A stretch of DNA of 64,000 nt from Kutzneria sp. CA-103260. Its GTDB lineage: Bacteria > Actinomycetota > Actinomycetes > Mycobacteriales > Pseudonocardiaceae. Shown here piece after piece: positions 23,873 to 32,599 of this stretch; within the stretch, counting starts at the first letter, position 1, and every line of letters starts with the position of its first letter. The stretch is taken from the NCBI RefSeq assembly GCF_018263855.1, contig NZ_CP073318.1, forward strand, positions 11,098,001 through 11,162,000, read 5' to 3'. A program made the position numbers and the translations under genes. A model generated the notes under the pieces. The model searched no databases. It was not told where the DNA came from and was given only the letters and a program-made list of their open reading frames with translations.

Positions 23873-25230
23873 TCTCCACGACGCGCCGGATCACCGTTGT
23901 CACTCCCCGGGCGCGTGTGGATGTCGCGCTGCCGGTGCAGAGCACGCTGGCCGAGCTGGTGCCGCAGCTGGTCCGCCTGTCCGGGGCCGAAGGCCAGGCG
24001 TCGCCGGACAATCCGGGCTGGGTGCTGTCCCGGCTCGGCGACTCGCCGTTCCCGCCGGGGCTCACCGTGGCCGCGATCGGACTGCGGGACGGTGAAGTGC
24101 TGCACCTGAGCCCGCGTGAGCGGCAGGTCGTGCCGCTGCTGTTCGACGACGTGGTGGACGCCATCGCCAGCGTCGCCGGGACCAAAACCGGGGCGTGGGC
24201 CGGGAACATCGCCCGCCGCTGCGCGCAGCTGGCGGCCGTGGTGGCGCTGCTGGGCGCTGCCGTGCTGCTGGCCGCCGGTCTTTCCGGCACGTGGTTCGCC
24301 CCGGCCGCTTGCGGCGTTTTCGCCCTGGTGCTGCTGTTCTCCGGCGGTGCTTTGGCCCGCGCTTACGGCGATTCCGGCTCCGGCGTGGCCTGCGCGGCCG
24401 CCGGCGTCGGCCCCGCTCTGCTGGCTGGTTTGACCGCTGTGCCGCCGTTCCAGGCGTCGCTGGAGGTTGCCTCGATCGCCGCCGGCCTGGCCGCCACGAC
24501 CGGATATGGCGTGCTCGCCGCGGTTCTGTTGTCGGATCGTCTGCCGTGGTTCGGCGGCTTGGCCGTCGCCGCCGGCTTCGGCACCGTCGCCACCGCATTC
24601 GTGCTGCTGTCCGGGGTTCCCGTCGCCGGCCCCGCCGCCGTGCTGGCCGCCGTCGTCACGGCCCTGGCCGCGCTGGCCCCGATGTTGGCCCTGCGCCTGG
24701 GAAAGCTCCCGTTGCCCCGCGTCCCCGCCGACATCGACTCGTTCCGGGCCGAGGAGGAACCCACCCTCGGGCCCGATGTGATCGACCAGACCGCCAACGC
24801 CGAACGCATCCTCACCGGCTTGCTGGCCGCCTTGGCCCTGGCTGCCGTCGGCGGCGTCTTCGCCCTGCTGGCTGACGATTCCCCTTGGTCGGCGGCGCTT
24901 TCCGGCGTGCTGGGCCTGGTCTGGCTGCTGCGCTCCCGGTCCTACGCCGGCACCGCCCAGCGCCTCGTGCTGCTGCTGGCCGGCCTGGCCATGCTCGGCC
25001 GCCTCGGTGCTTGGCTGATCACCTGGCAGCACGGTGTCCTCGTGGCCGTCGCGGTGCTGATCGTCGCCGCCATCCTCTGCCTGGCCCACGCGACCCGTGT
25101 TCGCCGTGGCCACCGATCCCCGTACTGGTCCCGGATGATGGACATCGCCGAATTCCTCGGCCTCATCGCCATCGTCCCGTTGGTCGGCGCGGTGCTCAAC
25201 GTGTACGTGGTCGTCCGCGGCATGCTCTGA
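23869..25230 (+). CDS. eccD: EccD, multi-spanning membrane core of type VII secretion
   Basis: A 453-residue protein. The first ~85 residues form a ubiquitin-like domain (TTRRITVVTPRARVDVALPVQSTLAELVPQLVRL... LRDGEVLHLSPRER). About 11 hydrophobic helices follow to the C-terminus, separated by a cytoplasmic loop at about 275-310 (LPRVPADIDSFRAEEE). This is the standard EccD layout; EccD lines the membrane vestibule of the ESX complex. It overlaps ybaB and ends convergent with eccE across a terminator hairpin. Confidence 0.93.
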   Translation: MISTTRRITVVTPRARVDVALPVQSTLAELVPQLVRLSGAEGQASPDNPGWVLSRLGDSPFPPGLTVAAIGLRDGEVLHLSPRERQVVPLLFDDVVDAIASVAGTKTGAWAGNIARRCAQLAAVVALLGAAVLLAAGLSGTWFAPAACGVFALVLLFSGGALARAYGDSGSGVACAAAGVGPALLAGLTAVPPFQASLEVASIAAGLAATTGYGVLAAVLLSDRLPWFGGLAVAAGFGTVATAFVLLSGVPVAGPAAVLAAVVTALAALAPMLALRLGKLPLPRVPADIDSFRAEEEPTLGPDVIDQTANAERILTGLLAALALAAVGGVFALLADDSPWSAALSGVLGLVWLLRSRSYAGTAQRLVLLLAGLAMLGRLGAWLITWQHGVLVAVAVLIVAAILCLAHATRVRRGHRSPYWSRMMDIAEFLGLIAIVPLVGAVLNVYVVVRGML

Positions 25231-25234
25231 ATCG

Positions 25235-25283
25235 CACATGAGTGGCTGACTTGGCGCTGTCGGCCAGGTCAGCCACTCACGTG
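25235..25283. terminator. Bidirectional terminator between eccD and eccE
   Basis: CACATGAGTGGCTGAC (25235-25250) pairs with GTCAGCCACTCACGTG (25268-25283) with one mismatch. It lies between convergent stops at 25230 and 25288. A closely related hairpin (TGAGTGGCT / AGCCACTCA) lies at 63848-63894. Confidence 0.75.
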
Positions 25284-25287
25284 CGGT

Positions 25288-26379
25288 CTAGTCGGGGTTG
25301 GCCAGGGGGAGCGAGCGCAGCAGGGCGGCGGAGTGGCGGCCGGTGGTGGGGTAGAGGTCGCCGGCCAGCTGCTTGACCAGTGACTCGGGGCGGTGCCGGG
25401 TGTGCTTGGCGACGTAGCCGATACGCACGGAGACGCTGGTTTCCGTGGTGCCACGGGGAGTGCGGCGCAGCAGCAGCGACGTGCAGGTGAACTCGGTGCC
25501 GGGAACCAGCGTCCCCAACACTTCGGTGGCGACGCGGTGGCCGGGACTGAAGCACATCTGGGTGAGCCGGCCGATGGACCAGGTGCGCCACGTCTCCTCG
25601 ACGGTGACGACGGGCCGCGCGCCGGGGGTGCTGCCGGCGAAGGCGCGGGGGTCGGCTCCCAGCGCCACCAAGAGGTCCTGACGGAGTTCGGGTTCGTCCA
25701 GGACGGCGGCGGACTGGCCGGCCTCGGCCAATCGTCCGACCAGACCAAGGGCAGCGCTGGCGGCGGCCCGGTCGGAGCCGGTGGAGCCGCCGCCACGGGC
25801 CAACGCGGCGCCGGGGGCGACGGAGGGCCGGTAGCGAAGGGCCAGCCAGTGGGTCCGCAGCGGTGCGGCGGATGTGGGTCCAGGGCCGGTCCAGATGACG
25901 AGCTGGGCCCCGGCGAGCGGAATGTCGGTGCGCCGCTGGGCCTCTCGCAGGGCGGTGATCACGGCGTCGAGCTCCGGCCGCACGCCGGAAGGCAGCCGCA
26001 CCAAAGCGATCCGGTCGGCGCCGCTGCACGCGAGTCCGACCCGGTTGCCGGCGCGGTCGACATGCCGCACGACGGTCAAACCGGGCAGCACGGCCTCGAT
26101 CGGGTCCGGCGACGGCGTCGGCTTGGCCCGCCGCAGGTACGCCAGCCGCACGCCGAGCCACTGGTAGAGGCACAGCCCGCCGCGCCGCACGGAAGTCGCC
26201 GCCACCATGAGCACGGCGGCGGCCGCGACCGCGATCGCGGTGACGTCGAAGGCCGGCAGGGTCATCAGCACGGCCAGCAGGGCGATCTGCCACACCGCGA
26301 TCTGGCCGGCCGTGACCGGCCGCAGCCAGCGTGCCCTGGCTCGCGGCCTGACCTGCGTGCTCGTGTCGGCTACCGTCAT
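25288..26379 (-). CDS. eccE: EccE, membrane component of type VII secretion
   Basis: A 363-residue protein. Two adjacent membrane helices lie near the N-terminus (about 25-45 and 47-63), followed by W/Y-rich LCLYQWLGVRLAYLRR. The large cytoplasmic domain contains GVRPELDAVITALREAQRRTDIPLAG and a beta-rich C-terminal part with VEETWRTWSIGRLTQMCF. This agrees with EccE, the peripheral subunit of the ESX membrane complex. EccE is absent from ESX-4-type systems, so its presence marks a more complete apparatus. It is transcribed divergently from eccB. Confidence 0.85.
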   Translation of the reverse strand: MTVADTSTQVRPRARARWLRPVTAGQIAVWQIALLAVLMTLPAFDVTAIAVAAAAVLMVAATSVRRGGLCLYQWLGVRLAYLRRAKPTPSPDPIEAVLPGLTVVRHVDRAGNRVGLACSGADRIALVRLPSGVRPELDAVITALREAQRRTDIPLAGAQLVIWTGPGPTSAAPLRTHWLALRYRPSVAPGAALARGGGSTGSDRAAASAALGLVGRLAEAGQSAAVLDEPELRQDLLVALGADPRAFAGSTPGARPVVTVEETWRTWSIGRLTQMCFSPGHRVATEVLGTLVPGTEFTCTSLLLRRTPRGTTETSVSVRIGYVAKHTRHRPESLVKQLAGDLYPTTGRHSAALLRSLPLANPD

Positions 26380-26541
26380 GGCGCTGCGACGCTCCTTGCC
26401 CTTGTGTCCGGCAAAAGTGCCCGAAAATCCCGGAACTTGTCCTGGGCGACCCCCGCAGCATAGGTATGCTCGGGTCGCCCCGTACAGAGGGATTTCTTAC
26501 CGGGCAAGGTGTTTCTAGGGGGCACGGGCTGGGGGCACGTG

Positions 26542-27909
26542 GTGTGGACGCAGCGGGACCAGATCCAGGCGTACCAGTTTCTCCGGCGACGGCTGGTGTC
26601 GGCGCTGGTCGCGGCCGATGCGAACCACCCGGTGTCGCCGAGCCGGCGGCTGGTGCTGGGGGTGGCGATCGGCGTCGGCGCGGCGCTGCTGGTCACCGGT
26701 GTCTACGGCGTGCTGGGGGTGCTGAACCCGACCGGTGACGCCGATTGGCGGCAGGGTGGCCAGGTCATCGTCGAACAGGAGACCGGCGCGCGTTTTGTGC
26801 TGGGCCAGGACAAGCTGCTACACCCGGTGCTGAACTTCGCCTCCGCGCGGCTGCTGGCCGGCGGTAACGGGGACAAGACCGTGACGGTGCCGGCGGCGAC
26901 GCTGGCGACTGTCTCTCGTGGACCGGCCTACGGCATTCCCGGCGCCCCGGACTCGCTGCCGACCGCGGATCGCTTGCTGGGCAGGGCGTTCACCAGTTGC
27001 ACGAGCTCGTCGGCCGACCGCCCGGCCGGCGTCGAACCGGTGTCCACGGTGATCCTCGGCGCGGTCAGTGGCGGCACGCCCGAGCCGGCCGGTCAGGGCC
27101 TGTTGGCCCAGGCCCACTCCGGCGGCCGCTACCTGATCACCGCCGGCCGCCGCTACACCCTGCCCGATGCCGCCTCGATCACCGCCCTCGGCTACGACGG
27201 CCTGCCGTTCGTGCCGGTCGCGGACTCGTGGCTGGACACCGTGCCGGCCGGGCAGTCGCTGGGCCTGGTCAAGGTGGACGACAGCGGCGCCACCGGCCCG
27301 ACCGTCGGCGGTGACTCGGCTCGTGTCGGCCAGGTGCTGCAAGCCGATAATGGTGGCTTCTACTTGGTGCGCAAGGATTCCGTGCAGGCGATCACCCAGA
27401 CCGAGGCGAAGCTGGTGGCCGGCAACCCGGCCAACACCGGCACCCGCGTGATCCAGGTGTCCACGGCCGACGTCAATACCGTGCCACGCGCTCATCAGTC
27501 TACTGTGGACGAGAACAGCGGCGGCTATCCGGTGAAGGCGCCGCAGGTCGTCGCCACCGTGCCGGCGTCGATCACGTTGTGCTCCAACGGGTCCAAGGTG
27601 ACGGTGAGCAAGGACGTGCCGCTGCCGGCGGACGCCCACCCGCTCACCGTGGACCGCACCGACGCCCGTGGCGGGCAGAACGTCTACGTGCCACCGGGAT
27701 CGGGTGCGCTGGTGAAGGACCGCTCGAACGCGGTGTACCTGATCACCGACACCGGCAGCAGGTATCCGGTGGCCGACGACGAGTCGGTGAAGGCGCTGGG
27801 CTACGGCGGCGTCACCGCGCCGGCCGTGGACACCAGCCTGCTCGCGTTGCTGCCCAGGGGACCGGCGCTGGACCGGTCGGCGGCGACGAAGCCGGCGCCG
27901 GTCAACTGA
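26542..27909 (+). CDS. eccB: EccB, periplasmic core component of type VII secretion
   Basis: About 455 residues from GTG 26542 (the adjacent GTG 26539 is possible), with GGGGG 8 nt upstream. The N-terminus WTQRDQIQAYQFLRRRLVSALVAADANHPVSPSRR is the hallmark of EccB. A single membrane helix follows (about 39-59), then a large extracytoplasmic domain of repeats containing GARFVLGQDKLLHPVLNFASARLL and, later, YLITDTGSRYPVADDESVKALGY. These are the characteristic EccB R-repeats. EccB joins EccC, EccD and EccE in the membrane complex. The response-regulator gene follows after 13 nt. Confidence 0.93.
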   Translation: MWTQRDQIQAYQFLRRRLVSALVAADANHPVSPSRRLVLGVAIGVGAALLVTGVYGVLGVLNPTGDADWRQGGQVIVEQETGARFVLGQDKLLHPVLNFASARLLAGGNGDKTVTVPAATLATVSRGPAYGIPGAPDSLPTADRLLGRAFTSCTSSSADRPAGVEPVSTVILGAVSGGTPEPAGQGLLAQAHSGGRYLITAGRRYTLPDAASITALGYDGLPFVPVADSWLDTVPAGQSLGLVKVDDSGATGPTVGGDSARVGQVLQADNGGFYLVRKDSVQAITQTEAKLVAGNPANTGTRVIQVSTADVNTVPRAHQSTVDENSGGYPVKAPQVVATVPASITLCSNGSKVTVSKDVPLPADAHPLTVDRTDARGGQNVYVPPGSGALVKDRSNAVYLITDTGSRYPVADDESVKALGYGGVTAPAVDTSLLALLPRGPALDRSAATKPAPVN

Positions 27910-27922
27910 GGGGAGTGGGTCG

Positions 27923-28570
27923 ATGGGGGCCGAAGGGGAGCCGATCGTCGTCGGCGTGGTCGAGGACCACCCGCTCTACCGGGCCGCGGTGGCCCGGGTG
28001 CTGGCCGACGCGCCCGACATCGAACTGGGCGTGGTCGCCGATTCGGTCGGCCGCTTCGCCGCCGGCCGGCAGCAGCCGGACAGTGTTGTCGTGCTGGACC
28101 TGAAGCTGCGGGGCGTGCAGGACGCGGCGGCCGTGCTGGAAGTCGTCGGCATGGGCCACAAGGTGCTCGTGGTGTCCGCGCACGCCGGGCAGGCCGAGGT
28201 GCTGGGCGCCATCGCCGCCGGCGCCCGCGGCTACCTGTCCAAGGACTCCGACGGCGACGAGATCCTGCGCGCTGTCAGGGAAATCGCCATCGGCAACAGC
28301 TACGTGTCGCCGACGCTGGCCTCGTTCGTGCTCAACTCCTCGCGGGAGCGTCACAGCGGTCCGAAGCTGGTGTTGTCCGATCGTGAACGCCAGGTGCTGT
28401 CACTGCTCGCCGCCGGGGAACGGGACCAGGACATCGCCGAGGCCATGAACATCACCGTCCGCACCGTACGGTCCTATTTGGACCGGATCCGGGACAAGAC
28501 CGGGCGTCGCCGCCGGCCGGAGCTGACCCGGCTGGCCATCGAGGAAGGCATCGCGCACCGGGCCGACTGA
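27923..28570 (+). CDS. NarL/LuxR-family response regulator of the T7SS locus
   Basis: A 215-residue protein. The receiver domain has the acidic pair VVEDHP, the phospho-acceptor VVVLDLKLRG (Asp at about 54) and the Lys of YLSKDSDGDE. The C-terminal LuxR HTH is LVLSDRERQVLSLLAAGERDQDIAEAMNITVRTVRSYLDRIRDKTG. It is the natural partner of the NarL-type kinase at 9181, which has no adjacent regulator. It is co-directional with eccB and 13 nt behind it, so it is probably co-transcribed. Confidence 0.85.
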   Translation: MGAEGEPIVVGVVEDHPLYRAAVARVLADAPDIELGVVADSVGRFAAGRQQPDSVVVLDLKLRGVQDAAAVLEVVGMGHKVLVVSAHAGQAEVLGAIAAGARGYLSKDSDGDEILRAVREIAIGNSYVSPTLASFVLNSSRERHSGPKLVLSDRERQVLSLLAAGERDQDIAEAMNITVRTVRSYLDRIRDKTGRRRRPELTRLAIEEGIAHRAD

Positions 28571-28617
28571 AACCGTATTTCGGTTGTCCGAGAGCGGGAC
28601 TCGCGGGGTTGACGCGA

Positions 28618-28647
28618 AACGGCCCCGGACTCCAGTCCGGGGCCGTT
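28618..28647. terminator. Bidirectional terminator at the right end of the T7SS locus
   Basis: AACGGCCCCGGACT pairs perfectly with AGTCCGGGGCCGTT around a minimal loop. It sits between the convergent response-regulator stop (28570) and permease stop (28661). Confidence 0.85.
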
Positions 28648-28660
28648 GTCGTGCGCTGCG

Positions 28661-30331
28661 TCAGGCGGTGGTGATCTCGGGCTGGTTCTCCAGCTCGATC
28701 TGCTCCCGCTCCACCGCGGCGGTGACCTCCGCGGCGGGCCGGGCGCAGGCGACCGCCCAGTAGTAGACGGCCACCGCGAACGCCGCGATGATCAGCACGT
28801 CGACGCCGTCCGGCAGGATCATCGCCGAGGGCTCGTCGGTGGAGTTGTTGTAGCGGCCCAGGTAGCCCAGGATGACCAGGCCGGCGAACCACGGCACAAC
28901 CCACTGCGCCGCCTTGAGGTCCAGCTTCTCCCGGGTCGCCGGGTTCTGGAACACGCGGGTCACGGCGAACACGACCAGGCCGATCACGATCGCGATGCCG
29001 ATCTTGTAGTTCACGTCCCAGCCGGACCAGTAGATGATCAGGTTGGCGAACACGAAGCCGAGCGGCGCCAGGACCGGCGCGAACGGGGTCAGGTACGGCC
29101 GCTCGCGGCCCGGGTCCCGCTTGCGCAGCGCGGCCAGCGACACCGGGGCAAAGGCGTACATCACGGCGGTGGCCGAGGTGACCACCGAGACCAGGATGCT
29201 CCACGACGGGAACGGCAGGAAGGCCAGCTCGCCGATGACGAACGCGAGCACGATCGACCACAGCGGCACACCGCGCACGCTGAGCTTGCCGAACACGCCC
29301 GGGATCTGCTTGTCGCGGCCCAGGGCGTAGGTCAGGCGGGCCGACGTGCCGACGTAGATCAGGCCGGTGCCGGCCGGCGAGACGAACGCGTCGACGTAGA
29401 GGATGTAGGCCAGCCAGCCGGCGCCGGCGGCGATGGCCAGCGTGGCGTACGGGCCGAAGTCGCCCTTGGCGATCGGGTCGGCCCAGCCGTGCACCAGGGC
29501 GGCAGGGTCGAGGCTGCCGATGAACGCGATCTCCAGCAGGATGTAGACGACCGCGCCGATGCCCATGGCGACCAGCACCGCGCGGGACAGGTCCTTCTTC
29601 GGCTGGGCGGCCTCAGCGGCCAGCTGGATGCACTGTTCGAAGCCCTGCAACGCGAACACCACGCCCAGCGGCAGCGCCTGGAACACGCCGTGCAGGCCGA
29701 ACGGCATGAAACCGCCGCCCGCGCCGAAGTTGGAGCCGTGGAAGCTCAGCGGCACCAGCACGATGACGGTCAGCAGCGGCACCGCGGTCTTCCACAGCAC
29801 CGTGATGGTGTTGCTCTCGGACAGCAGCTTGACGCCGACGATGTTGACCACGGTGAAGATCACCATCAGCAGGCTGGCCCAGGCCAGGCCGCTGCCGGTC
29901 AGCGTGCCGTCCTCGTTGAGCAGGTTCAGGTTGTCCTTCACCCACGCGATGTTGTCCAGGTAGGCCAGGCTGGCCTCGACCTCGATCGGCGCGATGGCCA
30001 CCGCCTGCAACCAGGAGGACCAGCCGGCGATGAAGCCGGCGAGGCCACCGAAGGCGAACAGCGGGAACCGCGCGGTGCCGCCGGCGACCGGGTAGGCCGC
30101 GCCCAGCTCGGCGTGGATCAGCGCCAGCACCGCCAGCATCGCCGCCGCCAGCACCCACGAGATGAGCGAGGCGGGGCCGGCGACCTTGGCCGCGTTCAGC
30201 GCGCCCAGCAGCCAGCCCGACCCGATGATCGAACCCAGCGAGATGAACATCAGGCCGTAGAAGCCGACGGTTCTCTTGAAGTGCCCGTTCCCACCTGTTG
30301 GCGACGAAGCGACGTTGGACGGCGAAGCCAT
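28661..30331 (-). CDS. APC-family amino-acid permease
   Basis: A 556-residue membrane protein with about 12-13 helices. The first helix, GFYGLMFISLGSIIGSGWLLGALNAAKVAG, carries the substrate-binding G-S/T-I-I-G-S-G-W motif of APC transporters. The helix-6 region QGFEQCIQLAAEAAQPKKDLSRAV matches the F-E/S... AEE..NP.. consensus of the family. The C-terminal tail is acidic and glutamate-rich. It imports or exchanges amino acids; the substrate cannot be told. It is monocistronic, flanked by a terminator hairpin downstream. Confidence 0.88.
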   Translation of the reverse strand: MASPSNVASSPTGGNGHFKRTVGFYGLMFISLGSIIGSGWLLGALNAAKVAGPASLISWVLAAAMLAVLALIHAELGAAYPVAGGTARFPLFAFGGLAGFIAGWSSWLQAVAIAPIEVEASLAYLDNIAWVKDNLNLLNEDGTLTGSGLAWASLLMVIFTVVNIVGVKLLSESNTITVLWKTAVPLLTVIVLVPLSFHGSNFGAGGGFMPFGLHGVFQALPLGVVFALQGFEQCIQLAAEAAQPKKDLSRAVLVAMGIGAVVYILLEIAFIGSLDPAALVHGWADPIAKGDFGPYATLAIAAGAGWLAYILYVDAFVSPAGTGLIYVGTSARLTYALGRDKQIPGVFGKLSVRGVPLWSIVLAFVIGELAFLPFPSWSILVSVVTSATAVMYAFAPVSLAALRKRDPGRERPYLTPFAPVLAPLGFVFANLIIYWSGWDVNYKIGIAIVIGLVVFAVTRVFQNPATREKLDLKAAQWVVPWFAGLVILGYLGRYNNSTDEPSAMILPDGVDVLIIAAFAVAVYYWAVACARPAAEVTAAVEREQIELENQPEITTA

Positions 30332-30502
30332 CGCTCACACCCCTGCTCTCTGGTCCACTATGGACGTGACCCGCACCACCCGTTCGGGTTCGGGGAGCAT
30401 GGCGTATGGACGGCATCAATGGAACCGCCACTGACGTTACGATCCGAATATCTGGGGAAACTTGAGCAACATTTGAGGTTCTAGTCCGACAATTCGGGCG
30501 GA

Positions 30503-31000
30503 TCAATCCTCGATGGTCACCCGTTCGGCCCCGTCCATGCGGTAGCCCACACCACGGACCGTAGTGATCAGCTCGGCCGCCGGCCCGAGCTTGCGTCGCA
30601 GCCGGCGGACGTGCACGTCCAGCGTCCTGGTCTCGACGCCGTCGGGCAGACCCCACAACTCGGACAGCAGGGCGGTGCGCAGCAGCACCTGGCCGGGGCG
30701 GCGGGCCAGGTGCAGCAGCAGGTCGAACTCCATCCGGGTCAGGTCGACCGCGCCGTCGCGGTGGAAGACGCGGCGGGCCAACGGCAGGATGCGTAACTCG
30801 CCCGATTCGGGTGTGCGGGCCTGCGGCACGGACACCGTGAGCGTGGTGCCCGGCAGGTCGACGGCGGTGCGCACGGCGTCCACGACGCGGGCGGCCACCG
30901 TCGGCGCCTGGTCGTTGTTCGTACTGACCCGAACGACCACCGTCACCTCGGCGGCCTGGCTGGTGGACAGCGAGAGCGGGGCGGAGAATTGGTACGGCAT
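30503..31000 (-). CDS. Orphan OmpR-type winged-helix regulator without receiver domain
   Basis: A 165-residue protein. The C-terminal ~100 residues are a complete OmpR/PhoB effector domain: GAVDLTRMEFDLLLHLARRPGQVLLRTALLSELWG, then VETRTLDVHVRRLRRKLGPAAELITTVRGVGYRM. The N-terminal ~65 residues (EVTVVVRVSTNNDQAPTVAARVVDAVRTAVDLPGTTLTVSVPQ) are not a receiver: there is no acidic pocket or acceptor Asp in order. This is a small alpha/beta module of unknown role, perhaps for dimerisation or ligand binding. It is divergent from the DUF1684 gene over a 214-bp gap in which I see no structure. Confidence 0.8.
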   Translation of the reverse strand: MPYQFSAPLSLSTSQAAEVTVVVRVSTNNDQAPTVAARVVDAVRTAVDLPGTTLTVSVPQARTPESGELRILPLARRVFHRDGAVDLTRMEFDLLLHLARRPGQVLLRTALLSELWGLPDGVETRTLDVHVRRLRRKLGPAAELITTVRGVGYRMDGAERVTIED

Positions 31001-31214
31001 GGCGGTTTCCTCGCAACGGGGAGATGGACAGGGGGCGGCTACTCCGGCGTGGCCGCACAGCCCTGCGCGTTCACGCGGGCGAGGTCCACGTGCAGGCGCC
31101 TGGTCAGATCCATGAGGTCATCGGACCAGTGCGCAGTGTCACTGTCAACGGCGCTCCAGGATGTGGGACCCGGAAGATTAGACACTGCGGCCGTTTCGCG
31201 GTGTCATACGGAAC

Positions 31215-31964
31215 ATGAGCGGATGGCAGGAGTGGCTGGACCGGCGTCGGCAGGACCTCTGTGCGCCGTACGGGTGGTTGAGCCTGGTCGGGCTGCACTG
31301 GCTGGACTCGACGCCGCAGCGGTTCGCCGACCTGCCGGGGGAGTGGAGCGCCGAGGACGGCGTCATCCGGGTGAAAGCCTCGGTGTCCGACGGACTTTTC
31401 CACGACGGGCGGCCGTTCGACGGCGTTCGTGAGGTCAAGGGCGACGCCGCGGAGTTCGTGGCCTACGGGCGGATCCACGTCGAGGCGCTGATCCGCGACG
31501 GCCGCCCCGGCATCCGGCTGCGCGACCCGGAAGGCCCTGCGCGGCAAGGGTATGACGGCCCCTCAGTGTTCGACCACGCGCCGGAATGGGTGGTGCCGGC
31601 GGAGTTCACGCCACGTAAGCCGGCCAAGCGGCTGGAGGTCGACAGCGCCCAGCCCGGCATCCACGAAGTGCTCTTCGACGTCGGCGAGGTGCGGTTCACC
31701 GTTGGTGGCAAAGAACAACGGCTCACCGCGACCGCCGGCGGCGACACGATCAGCCTGGTGTTCCACGACCCCACCAACGGCGACACCACCGCGCCGTGGC
31801 GGCAGCTCGACGCCCCGCTGCCGGTCGACGGCCGGGTGACGCTGGATTTCAACCAGGCCAGGAACTTCCCGTCCGCCTTCACCGACTACGGCATCTGCCC
31901 GATGCCGCCGGCCGGCAACGAGATCACCGTCCCGGTGACGGCCGGCGAACGCCGCCCGCGCTAG
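31215..31964 (+). CDS. DUF1684-family protein
   Basis: A 249-residue soluble protein with the family's hallmarks: an N-terminal WQEWLDRRRQDLCAPYGWLSLVGLHWL, then 'V...F.P.' strands (PEWVVPAEFTPRKP) and the C-terminal DFNQARNFPSAFTDYGICPMPPAGNEI (key residues: N-x-x-x-N-P-x-x-F-x-x-x-x-x-C-P-x-P-P). DUF1684 proteins are widespread and uncharacterised. The stop overlaps the convergent hypothetical gene by 4 nt. Confidence 0.85.
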   Translation: MSGWQEWLDRRRQDLCAPYGWLSLVGLHWLDSTPQRFADLPGEWSAEDGVIRVKASVSDGLFHDGRPFDGVREVKGDAAEFVAYGRIHVEALIRDGRPGIRLRDPEGPARQGYDGPSVFDHAPEWVVPAEFTPRKPAKRLEVDSAQPGIHEVLFDVGEVRFTVGGKEQRLTATAGGDTISLVFHDPTNGDTTAPWRQLDAPLPVDGRVTLDFNQARNFPSAFTDYGICPMPPAGNEITVPVTAGERRPR

Positions 31965-32590
31965 CGCGGATCGGGGCGGTCCACGTTCCACTGGCGGGCA
32001 TGCGAGACCAGCCAGCCGTCGTCCTGCATCGGCAGCAGGACAAAGCGGCTGATGGTTCGCTGCCCGCCGTCGTGGTCCCCGTACAGGATGTCGACGGTCA
32101 CCGGCTCGCGGTCCTTGATCGCCCGCTGGGCCGCGTCGAACTGCGGATCGCCGCGGTCGCGGAAGGCCCCCTGCCAGTAGCCGAACTCGCCGGCGGCCAC
32201 GTACAGGTCACGGGTCAGCCGGTGGAAGTCGGCCAGGTCCGGCTTCACATGGTTGATCACCCGCTCCGGCGTGAACCGCCAGCCGTGCAGCACGGCCAGC
32301 CCGTTGCCCATGTTCCGCAACGAGATCGCCAGATAGACGGCGTCGTCGCCGACCTCGGCGTTCGCGCCGCCGCCGGGCACCTTGAGCCACTTGCGGTCCT
32401 GGAAGCCGACCTTCTGCACCGGGTCTTCCAGTCGCGAGGTCAGCAGCGCCGGTCGCAGGCCGACCTGTAAGGCCTGTTCGGCGGCGCGCGCCGCGCGGGC
32501 GGCGGCGCGCACCGAGGAGAAGGTGGCCACGGCCAGCACCAACGTGCCGATCGCCGTGGCCAGCGAGGAAATCGTCACCCAGTCGAGCAC
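31961..32590 (-). CDS. Hypothetical membrane-anchored protein
   Basis: A 209-residue protein. A single N-terminal hydrophobic helix (about 5-25, ISSLATAIGTLVLAVATFSSV) is followed by an alanine/arginine helix (RAAARAARAAEQAL) typical of the coiled stalk after such anchors. A beta-rich domain of about 150 residues (VGDDAVYLAISLRNMGNGLAVLHGWRF...) comes next. The 'v.l.vrN.G.G.A.i' strand recalls small Ig-like cytoplasmic-face domains seen in many actinobacterial hypotheticals. No function can be assigned. Confidence 0.6.
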   Translation of the reverse strand: MLDWVTISSLATAIGTLVLAVATFSSVRAAARAARAAEQALQVGLRPALLTSRLEDPVQKVGFQDRKWLKVPGGGANAEVGDDAVYLAISLRNMGNGLAVLHGWRFTPERVINHVKPDLADFHRLTRDLYVAAGEFGYWQGAFRDRGDPQFDAAQRAIKDREPVTVDILYGDHDGGQRTISRFVLLPMQDDGWLVSHARQWNVDRPDPR

Positions 32591-32599
32591 GGGCGGAGC

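Noticed and set aside
28646-30484. 612-residue open frame opposite the permease
   Set aside because: It is antisense to a clear 12-helix permease and has shadow composition.
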